The notes under the pieces were generated by a model. The model was not told the DNA's origin, did no database searches, and was given only the letters and a program-made list of their open reading frames with translations. Shown one piece after another: positions 55,892 through 64,000 of a DNA stretch of 64,000 nt. Source of the stretch: Bathymodiolus brooksi (lineage: Eukaryota; Mollusca; Bivalvia; Mytilida; Modiolidae). The stretch lies in contig OY804576.1 of the NCBI GenBank assembly GCA_963680875.1, positions 79,613,668-79,677,667 of the forward strand. The letters run 5' to 3'. Positions within the stretch are counted from its first letter, which is position 1. Each line of letters opens with the position of its first letter. The translations under genes were made by a program, and so were the position numbers.

Positions 55892-56470
55892 TTAAAGGGG
55901 CATTATCTACCAAAATCGTTAATTTTTGTTACCGATAAAAACTATCAGATATGATTGATGCCTTTATAAAACGTGTTTCTGTAACTTATAAATGTTATGA
56001 AATGTACGCGCATCGGGTGAAAAAGGTGCAACTGCTCGTGTTTTGAGATCGATCAAGAAATGGACGCCATCTTATTAATTATCGGCATTGTTTACGGGGT
56101 TTGCCGAATCGTCATTAAATCAGTATATATACAATGCACTTATTTCTTATTTTCTGTGAATCTGCTTTTAGTTGGCGTTAATTACGAACAAAAAACCATG
56201 CACGTTGGCAGTTAATAAGCGACAAAATACAAATTATTCGTTTTTACCTGTCACTAGTAAGGTCAGTTGCATACTGAGAAAGCGAGGTCAAATTATTTGC
56301 TTGCAAGGATATAATAAATCGATGGTAATTTTCGTTCTCAAAAGGCGAAAAGTGGTTCGATAAGCTGTTTAATGTGAAATATTTACCTTTATTTCATCAT
56401 TTTAAAGCTATTTACCAATTTCCAAAACATACAATTTTTTTGGTCAAAATCGTAGCTAATGCCTCTTTAA
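55892..56470. mobile_element. MITE with TTAA target duplication
   Basis: TTAA at 55892-55895 and 56467-56470 flanks a 571-bp element. Its ends are AGGGGCATTATCTAC and, in reverse, AGAGGCATTAGCTAC, terminal inverted repeats with two mismatches in 15; AAAATCG follows on both sides. TTAA duplication is the piggyBac hallmark, but the ends do not begin CCC as in typical piggyBac. The 63-codon frame inside has no domain; no transposase is encoded. Confidence 0.75.
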
Positions 56471-56881
56471 GACAGAAGTGACGTGTCACTTGAAATGTAC
56501 CAGTGACGAATTGGAAAGATGTGTCATTTCATATAGAAATTATTTTAATGATTCATTATCCATTCTTGATGTTCAAGTAATCTCACATTCCCGCACGTTC
56601 ATGATTCACCTAAAATACTAACTTAAGCTATTATTTGTAAAGGGTCCCATTAGAAATAAGCTGAAAGGATTTCATGGGTTATCCTTGGTTGACAATTGTC
56701 AACATTTAATTAAGTGGCATGCAAATTTCAATTAATAATTAAAATTTCAAGTTTTATTTTTAGATGAATTAGAATATTTTAATTACTTGTGCGGATTGTT
56801 GATATATTTTAAGCCTAAATATATTTGACCTTTTACCTTTACAGAAATGTCACTTAGAATATGACATACAGCATTATCAAA
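56471..56881. other. Non-coding interval, nothing recognised
   Basis: AT-rich spacer without supported features. Confidence 0.45.
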
Positions 56882-56921
56882 TTGTATGAAAAGTTTGAAG
56901 GGGTAATCAGAAACCGTAAAT
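56882..56921 (-). repeat. PLE-1 3' end, separated from its body by nested insertions
   Basis: TGTATGAAAAGTTTGAAGGG, GTAATCAGAAACCGTAAAT. The body resumes at 58453 with CGTAAATCGAAGAAG. CGTAAAT at 56915-56921 and 58453-58459 is the duplication made by the SINE-A that split it. Confidence 0.85.
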
Positions 56922-57069
56922 AGATGGTTTTTGGTTTATGGTGTTTTACGCCACTTTCAACAATATTTCAATTATATTGTGGCGGTCAGTTTTATTGGTG
57001 GGGGAATCCGGAGTACCCGGATAAAACCACCGACCAGTCACAAGTCACTGATAAACTTTATCACATAAT
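56922..57069 (-). repeat. SINE-A, 3' half, split by a transposon
   Basis: GTTTATGGTGTTTTACGCC, TATTGTGGCGGTCAG, AACCACCGACCAGTCACAAG and TTTATCACATAAT. The 5' half continues at 58331. Confidence 0.9.
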
Positions 57070-58330
57070 ATGAGACAGGCAACCTGTTTGAAGGACGAAG
57101 TCCTAAAATTTCAATAATACGATGATCCGTACACATTAGCCTCACCGGACGCAATTACGAACAATTTTGATGATATTGACATTTGATAATAAATTTGACC
57201 AAATTGATGAAGCTGATTGCATGTTCATATTTCAGATTAAACACCAATATTCCTTTTGAATCATAGCCCATATATTATTCAATGCATTGTTACGGGTTTT
57301 AAACAGATTTTCATGACCCCGTTCTAGTCACTCCGGACACAATTTCGAACGACATCATAATAACCTTTCTAGTATAAATTATTTAATGACAACTGTTAAA
57401 ATTGAAAGAGCATTCATTCATTTACGTTCACATATCCATTTGTATATAATACACATGAAACATTATAACATTATATTATAAAATATGTCAGGTCTTCTTT
57501 ATTTGGTTTTTTTCATTCTTTTATATGTTGATCTTTGTATGCCCCTTGTGGGCCCAAAATTGGAAAAATAAAAATTCTTGATTCTTGATATTCATACCAT
57601 AAATGTGTGCCAGTTTGCATTCGGAATTCCTTGGACTCTTCAATGAATAAGGTACATCACGGATTTCGACATTTTGGGATAGATCAAGGTAAGGAAAATG
57701 TATTATATTGACTGTTTTTGTTTTAATTTCAATGTGTTCTACATATGCATAGAACCAGATCATATTCTTTCCAATTACAGGCATAAGATAACAAAATATG
57801 CGTACCTCAATGAATTTTAGCGATAGATTCCAAGTGCAATTGTCGATCGTTTTCTGTTAACAAATATGAAAACCCGTCGTCTGCAACATTCAACAAATGC
57901 GCATGAATAATTTTCTCCCAAAACACGAGTAAATTTAGCGGGGTATCTATTTATAAAAGCATTTTTTTAATTCATGTTTTGAAAGAACAATTAAGGGACA
58001 TACTTTTTATTTCGTTCGTAATTGCGTCCGGTGAGGCTATTATCTTTTATTTTGAATGAATTGTGTAGCCGATTTGTTATGGCGTTCATTTTACCTACGC
58101 CGCTCTTCCTAGTTTCGTAGAATGAGATTTTTTTATTAGAATTTTATTAAGTTTATTTCGATTTTGCAGAGTAAATAATCAAAGAATTGGGAATTTTTCA
58201 TTGAAATAGATTTCTTTTGCGTTTCTAAATTATCAATTGATCTATTTTTTAAACTTCCGGTGAGCAGATTTTTGGCTATCAATATAGAAGGAAAAATCGG
58301 ACAGCTTACCGTTAGAAGGACTTCGTCCTT
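57070..58330. mobile_element. Non-autonomous DNA transposon, 1.26 kb, inserted in SINE-A
   Basis: It interrupts SINE-A between CACATAAT and the following TTGCATCGAG; TAAT appears on both sides (57066-57069 and 58331-58334). Both ends carry the palindromic word AGGACGAAGTCCT. Internally, TAGCCTCACCGGACGCAATT and onward (57137-57162) is perfectly complementary to 58014-58039, 26 bp, and a decayed third copy lies near 57325-57352. No coding capacity is seen apart from an 87-codon frame without a domain. The superfamily is not determined. Confidence 0.75.
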
Positions 58331-58452
58331 TAATATTGCATCGAGTACACCTGGTCTGAGCGAGGTTCGAACCCACAAGGTTAGTGGTGATAGGCACTGA
58401 TTGCATAGGTAGTTATAAATGATCCAACTACCATACATCACGACCACGACGT
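58331..58452 (-). repeat. SINE-A, 5' half (other side of the transposon)
   Basis: TTGCATCGAGTACACC, GAGGTTCGAACCCAC, AGTGGTGATAGGCACTGATT, GTAGTTATAAATGATCCAAC and CACGACCACGACG. B box intact. Confidence 0.9.
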
Positions 58453-58890
58453 CGTAAATCGAAGAAGTGCAGATACTACAATGACCAAAAGGAAAAGGAT
58501 AAACAATGATCTACTAAACACTACACAGAAAACTAAAGATTTAGTCATACGAGCCACTTAAAACCGGGTATTAACTCGGGTACTTCGCAAGGATAACCAG
58601 TTCCTGTTCCACTAGTGGCACCTGTGGTGTTACTCGTTACAAACCCAGTGCTACGTCATGAATGAGGAAAGGACAGGAGAGTAATTTTGACAAACTGTTC
58701 ATATATGTGGTCATCTGTGACAGATATTCCATAACAATTAACCAAGTCATGGTGGCGACCGTAAAACTTTCATCTATTATAAATGCAGGGGCTCCTGTTC
58801 TGTTGCTACATATAAATGGAAGGCTCACAATTGAAAATTGAAATCATCCCTGGTATTAAAGTTCTTTATTAACCTAGCCTCACTACATTT
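58453..58890 (-). mobile_element. PLE-1 body: tail plus decayed reverse transcriptase end
   Basis: CGTAAATCGAAGAAGTGCAG, CTACACAGAAAACTAAAG, GTTCCTGTTCCACTAGTGG, then CCATAACAATTAACCAAGTC, ATGGTGGCGACCGTAAAAC and ATAAATGGAAGGCTCACAAT. The last words are the reverse of the PLE RT end (KFYGRHHDL-type) seen intact at 21.1-21.7 kb. Deletions and frame changes make it dead. Confidence 0.82.
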
Positions 58891-59100
58891 TTTTGGTGCA
58901 GGTCAATGCGATTAATTTCTATTTTCTTTATTTAGTATGTAAAAATGTACAAGTAAATTATCATTACAATGAGTAAATGGATACATTCAAAATGCAAAGC
59001 AATAGAAGGTTGTTTTAAAACAGTTGCTATAGTATTTGAGGAAACCTCATCCAATTCTCTAATTTATCAAAAAGAAATGGTAAAACGTCAGAAATTTTCA
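58891..59100. other. Non-coding spacer
   Basis: No feature recognised. Confidence 0.4.
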
Positions 59101-59303
59101 AGCTAGTAGACACGTCGCTCCACTCGGACACATTATCCTGATTCCGAGCCAACCAGTCTTTGCTCTTTCTTCTGAATGATGGTGCTTAGCGGAGAAGCAA
59201 AAAATACAAATTTTATAGTTTTCAGTTTGACCCGACTGGCGCTCGAGCCCACGATTTACCACACTCAAGGCGAGCACACTAACCATTACAAGGATGCGGT
59301 TCC
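59101..59303 (-). repeat. SINE-B, head half
   Basis: GTAGACACGTCGCTCCACTC, GGTGCTTAGCGGAGAAGC, GCTCGAGCCCACGATTTACC and ACACTAACCATTACAAGGAT; the tail is missing. Confidence 0.88.
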
Positions 59304-59487
59304 TTTTTCATCATCGAAAAGGTTTAAGTTCGAGCAAGTTAAATTGCTTCTACGGTTACTTTTATAAATTTAAAGCAATAGTAGATAACCAGAGGCACTC
59401 ATCTGATATATATGTGCATTGAACTAAAAATTATGTAATTCCTCATTAAATGGTGACAATCATTTTGGATTTCATATCAGTACCAAA

Positions 59488-59775
59488 ATAAATTTTTCAG
59501 TTATATAATGGGAGAACATATGATGATGATATCCACTTTGTACTAGACCGATTTCTGTTTTTATAATGCTAGCTCACTGAAAAAAAAGTCAGTGGGTAGA
59601 CATGTCACTCCACTCAGACACATCATCTGATTCCAAGCGTCTTTGTTCTTACTCATTAATACTGCATGTTTAATAGAGAAGCAGCAAATACCAATTTCAT
59701 GGTCAAAACGAGGGCTTGAACCCTTGATCTACAGCACCCCAGTGGAGCAACCTAACCATTATCCCACAAGGTAAC
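59488..59775 (-). repeat. SINE-B, tail-truncated
   Basis: CACTTTGTACTAGACCG, TATAATGCTAGCTCACTGAA, GGCTTGAACCCTTGATCTAC and CTAACCATTATCCCACAAGG; the ACTCAC end is lost. Confidence 0.85.
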
Positions 59776-59807
59776 CTTAACAGTGTTACCTACTTTGACG
59801 TGCTTAA

Positions 59808-59920
59808 TGTAGGGTCAGGGTTTTAGTGTTTAATGTCGTTTTCAACAATATTTCAGTTATAATGTGGTCAGTTTTATTGGTGGAGAAAACCATCGACCTG
59901 CTGCCAGTCACTGACAAACC
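59808..59920 (-). repeat. SINE-A tail fragment
   Basis: GTTTTAGTGTTTAATGTCG, TTTCAACAATATTTCAGTTA, GGTCAGTTTTATTGGTGG and AGTCACTGACAAACC. Confidence 0.8.
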
Positions 59921-60236
59921 GTGCTTAATGCACATATTGTATCCGTTTTAATAACCCCCCACCTCCCCCCCAAAAAAAAAGAATTGGTTGAAAGGTCAAT
60001 CCATATGGACAGAAATAAAAGATTCCAAAAAGACTTCATTGCAAGAGTACCCTCACACAATTCTGTCATCCACCATATATTGATGTCAAAACATTACCAA
60101 ATGCTATCTTGAAGGAATTGTGACAATACCTAGTAGAGTCTCTGTCGCCTGATGTGAGAAATAAATAGGCTGCAGCTTTTGCATAAAAGAGGTGATTAAG
60201 ACCCATTACTGAACAAATGAGCACAAGACTTCTCAA
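59921..60236. other. Non-coding spacer with C/A homopolymer tract
   Basis: 59956-59980 is a CCCCCCACCTCCCCCCC then A-rich tract; otherwise unrecognised. Confidence 0.5.
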
Positions 60237-60447
60237 GAAGAGTTTGAAAATACCAAAGGGGTTATCAGAATCTGTAAATCAGGCAACACAATGGCCAAAA
60301 GAAAAAGTACAAAAAACGATCTACAAAACACTACACAGAAAACTAAAGATCGAGCAATACAAACCCAACTAAAAACCAGAAGTGACTTGGGTGCTCCGGA
60401 ACAGTAAGCAGTTCCTGCTCTGCTACTGTCACCCATCATGTCATTCT
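60237..60447 (-). repeat. PLE-1 tail, 5'-truncated
   Basis: The 3' end AAGAGTTTGAAAATACCAAA is at the left. It then runs through CAACACAATGGCCAAAAG, CTACACAGAAAACTAAAGAT and GTAAGCAGTTCCTGCTCTG. Confidence 0.88.
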
Positions 60448-60705
60448 ATATCAAAATTTGATATATAATCAATAGTGGATCAATTGTAAGTTGTAAGACA
60501 AACAAATAAAGCTTTTCTATAGTTTTAATAGTTATTTAGAGTTACATCTCTATCATACAATAATAATATATTAAAAATATTTTTACAAAAATCATGATGT
60601 GAAATACAAAATTTAATTTTGTTTCCATGTTTTAGTGTAGCATGCTTAGTACAAGTTAAAGAATGGAGGTATTCATTAGCATTGGATGGCTAGGTAACCA
60701 AAGGA
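60448..60705. other. Non-coding spacer
   Basis: AT-rich; nothing supported. Confidence 0.4.
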
Positions 60706-60719
60706 CTGTTTGAGTGGGT

Positions 60720-60977
60720 TGGTTTTTATGGTTTTTAATGTCATGTACAACAATATTTCAGTTATATCGTGGCGGTCAGTTTTATTAGTGGAGGAATCTG
60801 GAGTACCCGGAGAAAACCACCAACCTGTCGCAAGTCACTGACAAACTTTTGTCACATAATGTTGTATCGAGTACACCTCGCCATGAACAGGGTTCATACT
60901 CACAACTTTAGTGGTGATAGGCACTGATTGCACAGGTAGTTGTAAATCCAACTACCATATGATGACGACGGCCCCTG
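60720..60977 (-). repeat. SINE-A, full length
   Basis: All blocks are present from the tail (AATGTCATGTACAACAATAT) to the start (GACGACGGCCCC). CTGTTTGA on both sides (60706-60713, 60982-60989) may be the target duplication. Confidence 0.9.
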
Positions 60978-61466
60978 ACATCTGTTTGAAGCTACTACGG
61001 TGTACACCAAATCATTGTCGTGTACTTGGCATATTCAATAGAAATGAGAGTTAAAAATAGGAGTCACATCTAATTAATGCCAATGAATGAAATTCTTACC
61101 TAATAATTACAGGTAAATAATTAATATTCTACCAGATGACAGTAAATAAAATAAATTACTGTGGCCTACAAAAAAGTTAATTTTTTGTGCATTACCTTTT
61201 CTTCTTCAGTATCATTCAGTGGTATTCTACATGTACTATATACCATCACAAATAGAACTTAAAATACAAGTATAAAATGTGACACTAACTGTCAATACCT
61301 ACATATCTGCTATAGGTAGGTACTAACAATAAATAAAATCTTTCAAAATATATACATATTGTTTCTTTTGAATTGAGCAACAATTGCTATAAACCAGAGC
61401 ATTGATGTTTTATTCTCCAATTGGATCGGATAAAATTTGATGAGATTTATCCCTCTTTTAAGTGTG
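60978..61466 (-). other. Region downstream of the Claspin stop, probable 3' UTR and flank
   Basis: The part next to the stop (61409-61466) is presumed 3' UTR; the remainder is AT-rich intergenic sequence. Confidence 0.5.
61409..61414 (-). promoter_or_regulatory. Candidate poly(A) signal of the Claspin gene
   Basis: TTTATT on the + strand (AATAAA on -) lies 53 bp beyond the stop codon. This would give a very short 3' UTR. Confidence 0.5.
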
Positions 61467-61589
61467 TTATAAGTGATTAAATATGCTACTTTGAGAAAAT
61501 GAAGCACTTCTTTCTAATCTAGGTTTCTTGGCAGGTGGTTGTTTGCTTGCAATCTTTTTAACTTTAGCTTCAGATGGAGCTGGCATTGA
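61467..61589 (-). CDS. CLSPN: Claspin last exon
   Basis: 41 codons including TAA. It follows the acceptor TTTATTTCAG and opens in phase 0 with [12 protein letters not shown]. The segment is lysine-rich ([16 protein letters not shown]), consistent with a nuclear localisation signal, and ends SQSSIFNHL. Confidence 0.78.
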   Translation of the reverse strand, partial: SMPAPSEAKVKKIASKQPPAKKPRLERSASFSQSSIFNHL

Positions 61590-63701
61590 CTGAAATAAAG
61601 TACAACATTTATTTTTCAAATTTCTAAATTTAAAGAAGACATTTATATATGATCGCTATCTGGCAAACTTTCCCTTTGATATTAAAAGCTTGATACTAAC
61701 ATATTAACTAACAGTTTTGAGTCCCAGACTTTGTGATTGTGAAGAAAAATAAAAATGTTCATACATTGGGATATTATTTAAAGTTTGGTTTATACAGGAT
61801 GCCAGTTTATTCAAGGTTTGGTTTAGACAGGTTATGCAACATAAAAAATATAAAGGCAGTTAGCCAATTTGCATTTTTAAGTATATATCTTGATGAAATT
61901 TCATTGAAAGTGACAGATGAAATAAAATGGTCTGCTTGATAAAGATAAAATCATATAATTTCTCTGGATGTTGTTTACATATCCAAGAATACTAACCTGC
62001 GAGTCGTTCTCTTGTGATATAACTTGGAAGACAAATTTTCCAGATTTCCTAGCACCTGATGGATTAACAGCAGCTTTTGTCATGTTGGCTATCTTTGCTA
62101 ATGCCTCCTTATCTCTACCTAGAAATGATCCTCTTCTTTGACTCTATAAAATTTTAATCAGTAATTTTACATACATTACACTGTCAATCTTGTATAACAA
62201 TAGAGAGGGGCATCATGGATGTAGTTGGACTTACAACTACCTGTGCAATCAGTGCCTATCACCACTAAAGTTGTAAGTTCGAATCCTGCTCATGGTGAGG
62301 TGTAATCGATACATTATGTGATAAAGTTTGTCAGTGACTTGCGGCAGGTCGGTGGTTTTAACCCAGATTCCTCCACAAATAAAAGTGACCGCCAAGATAT
62401 ACCCCGTTTAAACATTGTTTTTCGTCCCGGCTTTTTGTCACAATAATACACATTCTGAACACATTACGACAACAGTGAATCAATATCCAATTAAGAATCG
62501 AGTCAACATAATGTGTTAAACCTTCTAGGACACTAAATTGTAAAGAAAAAGACAGAAAACCAACCATTTGACAATAAATTTATGAAACAGGCAAGGAGAA
62601 TTACAAACTAAAAATATATTTGGTTACAGGGATGTAAATAAAACACAATGTACTTTATATGTCTAATAGCGTACATGTGATTTTGTTGGCATAAACGGAA
62701 CGCTTTATATCTAATTCTATTGGTTCTTGTTAAAAAAAATAATTTGGCATAAATACACAGCTTATCTGTAATACAGGAGACTAGATTTAATAGTATGTGC
62801 TGCATGTTTTTTTCTCAACTTTCTGTTGGAAGAACATAATAAAATATCAGCTTCTGTTACTGCACTCTCCATTTCTATAATGTCTTTCAATAACATCTTA
62901 CAGATAATTTTGGGACGGCTGTACAACCGGACTGTTTCCCTGTCTTAACAGGAGGCACTTCTGGTTTTTTCAATAGACTGGAATCAGAATCTGAAAGAAA
63001 AGTTCTGATTATAAAATATTCTATATATTATAAAAATGTCTACAAAGAACATGGACATACTGAAAAAATATGTAAAATTTGTAAGCTGGAGTGAGCCTTG
63101 TCCAGTCTCTTTGGACATCTAAAACATTTTTAGGTCAAGTTTATCCTTCAACGTATTTTCAGAGCTCCATCCATGTGTGTGTTTAAATGAAACAGGTTAT
63201 ACTCATTTATGTTGTGAAATCAATTATTCAGCTATGTCATGGTAAGAACAAGCTATATTTTGATAAGATGATGAAATGATGTCTGCTTTGTACTTGACAA
63301 ACGAGTTTAGTTGGACTTTTATAGTGCTAGTTCAATGAATTTAACAGTCCATGTCGCTCTACTCATACACATTAATTTGATTCAAAGCCAACCAGTCTTT
63401 GCTGTTATTTCTTAATGCAGCATGCTAATCAGAGAACCAACAAATACCAATTTTAAAGTCCTTGGTTTGACCTGACCAGGGCTTGAACTTGTGACCTACA
63501 GCACTCAAGACGAGCATGCTAACTATTACATGAAGCTTCCATGATTTGTTTCCACGTTGTACATGAATAACTTTATCAGTTTCAGTGTTCATTAAGATAT
63601 TTGGAACTATTGAGCAAATTTAGCTTCATACCTTGTCTTTTAAGGAAAACTTTCCCTAATTTCAAGAACTGACTGTCTTCATTTTCCACCTTCTCGTTCT
63701 C
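61467..63701 (-). CDS. CLSPN: Claspin, C-terminal four exons (rest of gene beyond the right edge)
   Basis: Four minus-strand exons join in phase: 63701-63632, 62990-62902, 62143-61997 and 61589-61467, all with AG/GT boundaries and a TAA stop at 61467-61469. They encode 142 residues of an acidic-to-basic C-terminal region. Recognisable pieces are [49 protein letters not shown], and a terminus [20 protein letters not shown]. The RxSFLxR, NFVF-like and terminal SIF[KN][YH]L words match the end of animal Claspin as I remember it; the vertebrate protein ends SIFKYLES. Claspin is a nuclear replication-fork adaptor that brings CHK1 to ATR and supports fork speed. The CHK1-binding repeats and the rest of the protein lie outside the window. 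Exon phases agree at all three joints, which strongly supports a live gene. Another nuclear protein with a similar tail is the main alternative. Confidence 0.75.
61997..62143 (-). CDS. CLSPN: Claspin penultimate exon
   Basis: 49 codons, phase 0 at both ends, acceptor AATTTTATAG, donor CAG then GTTAGT. It contains [20 protein letters not shown] and [10 protein letters not shown], the most conserved part of the visible tail. Confidence 0.8.
62144..62901 (-). other. Claspin intron carrying a SINE-A
   Basis: Holds SINE-A (62207-62404, opposite to the gene) and AT-rich sequence; short frames here have no support. Confidence 0.6.
62207..62404 (+). repeat. SINE-A in the Claspin intron, tail truncated
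   Basis: GGGGCATCATGG, GTAGTTGGACTTACAACTAC, GTAAGTTCGAATCCTGCTC, AGTGACTTGCGGCAGGTCGG and AGTGACCGCCAAGATATAC. It lacks the GTTGAAAGTGGCGTTAAACACC end. GTGCAAT is present in the head (62243-62249). Confidence 0.9.
62902..62990 (-). CDS. CLSPN: Claspin exon
   Basis: 89 nt. The first two bases complete an aspartate codon split with the upstream exon. The exon reads [19 protein letters not shown] and ends at PKLS. Acceptor CTTTCAG, donor GTAAGA. Confidence 0.75.
62991..63631 (-). other. Claspin intron carrying a SINE-B
   Basis: Holds an old SINE-B (63226-63536) in the same orientation as the gene; otherwise AT-rich. Confidence 0.6.
63226..63536 (-). repeat. SINE-B in the Claspin intron
   Basis: CAGCTATGTCATGGTAAGAA, GATGTCTGCTTTGTACTTGA, GACCAGGGCTTGAACTTGTG and GAGCATGCTAACTATTACAT; clearly diverged. 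Confidence 0.85.
63632..63701 (-). CDS. CLSPN: Claspin exon
   Basis: 70 nt, acceptor ATTTTTAG, donor G then GTATGA. It encodes [20 protein letters not shown] and KRQ, then the first base of the split aspartate codon. Confidence 0.75.
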
Positions 63702-64000
63702 CTAAAAATAAATAAATAATGTTTATCGATATTAGAAAATATGATATAATTCACTATAAACTTGTATTTTGCAGCAAATTGTATTTCCTGCAAAATATCC
63801 TTTCAATACTAATACAAATAACATCTTTCAAATTATATATAAAATACCTATCTTATACTTGTATTAAATTGTACTGTAGTAATTATATAAAAAATTGTAT
63901 GGGAAACTTTTTGACATTTCAACCATGCATCAAATTAAACCATTACAATTATATTGATATTTGTGGTAAGGGAGACAATCTCATAAGTCAATGATATGCT
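63702..64000 (-). other. Claspin intron running off the window
   Basis: AT-rich, no exon seen. The 91-codon + frame at 63719-63994 is I/K/Y/L-rich as expected for chance in such sequence. Confidence 0.5.

Noticed and set aside
51466..62249. GTGCAAT in SINE-A heads (51466, 62243) as further miR-92 sites
   Set aside because: They belong to the SINE sequence (GTGCAATCAGTGCC) and are not in an evident UTR. They serve as background and show that the UTR cluster is not SINE-derived.
63719..63994. 91-codon frame at the right edge
   Set aside because: Composition is dominated by I, K, Y, L, N, as in random AT-rich DNA, and it lies in a Claspin intron on the opposite strand.

Overview
This is a eukaryotic, AT-rich and gene-poor window. 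Two things point to a bivalve mollusc, possibly a mytilid: the metazoan gene pieces at the two ends, and the dispersed families in between. These are tRNA-headed SINEs with tails ending in GTTAAACACC or GTTAAACAACAATCACTCACTC, and Penelope-like retroelement tails. The species assignment rests on recalled resemblance to mollusc repeats and is inference.

Layout. Positions 3-689 are the 3' end of an INSM/nerfin-1 family zinc-finger gene (+), followed by a long 3' UTR to about 2510. Positions 61467-63701 are the last four coding exons of a Claspin (CLSPN) gene (-), with SINEs in its introns. Nearly all of the 59 kb between is repeats. Near 15.5-16.0 kb there is a short broken Crypton/DUF3504-like reading frame, and a few weak possible exons are noted.

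Repeat families, named here: SINE-A (about 255 bp, tail GTTAAACACC); SINE-B (about 350 bp, tail CACTCACTC); PLE-1 and PLE-2 (3' tails of two related Penelope-like retroelements, one copy still joined to a degraded reverse transcriptase); Rep-D (an unclassified monomer of about 350 bp, dispersed in both orientations and partly tandem). Several foldback elements, a TTAA-flanked MITE and a 1.26-kb non-autonomous transposon are also present. For PLE copies the strand given is that of the reverse transcriptase.

Six large tandem arrays lie here: 38 bp (4.9-6.7 kb), 35 bp (12.7-13.6), 70 bp (17.9-18.5), 32 bp (18.9-19.9), 45 bp (24.9-27.9) and 50 bp (35.5-43.7). Four can be traced to a dispersed element of this window: the 38-bp unit to SINE-B, the 35-bp unit to the PLE-1 tail, and the 32- and 50-bp units to Rep-D.

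The most interesting signal is in the INSM 3' UTR. Nine copies of GTGCAAT, the target of the miR-25/92 seed, lie within 700 nt. At least three also match most of the 3' half of miR-92. INSM/nerfin-1 is a neuronal-precursor factor whose Drosophila ortholog is known to be under multi-microRNA control, so this looks like a dense miR-92 control or miRNA-sequestering region.
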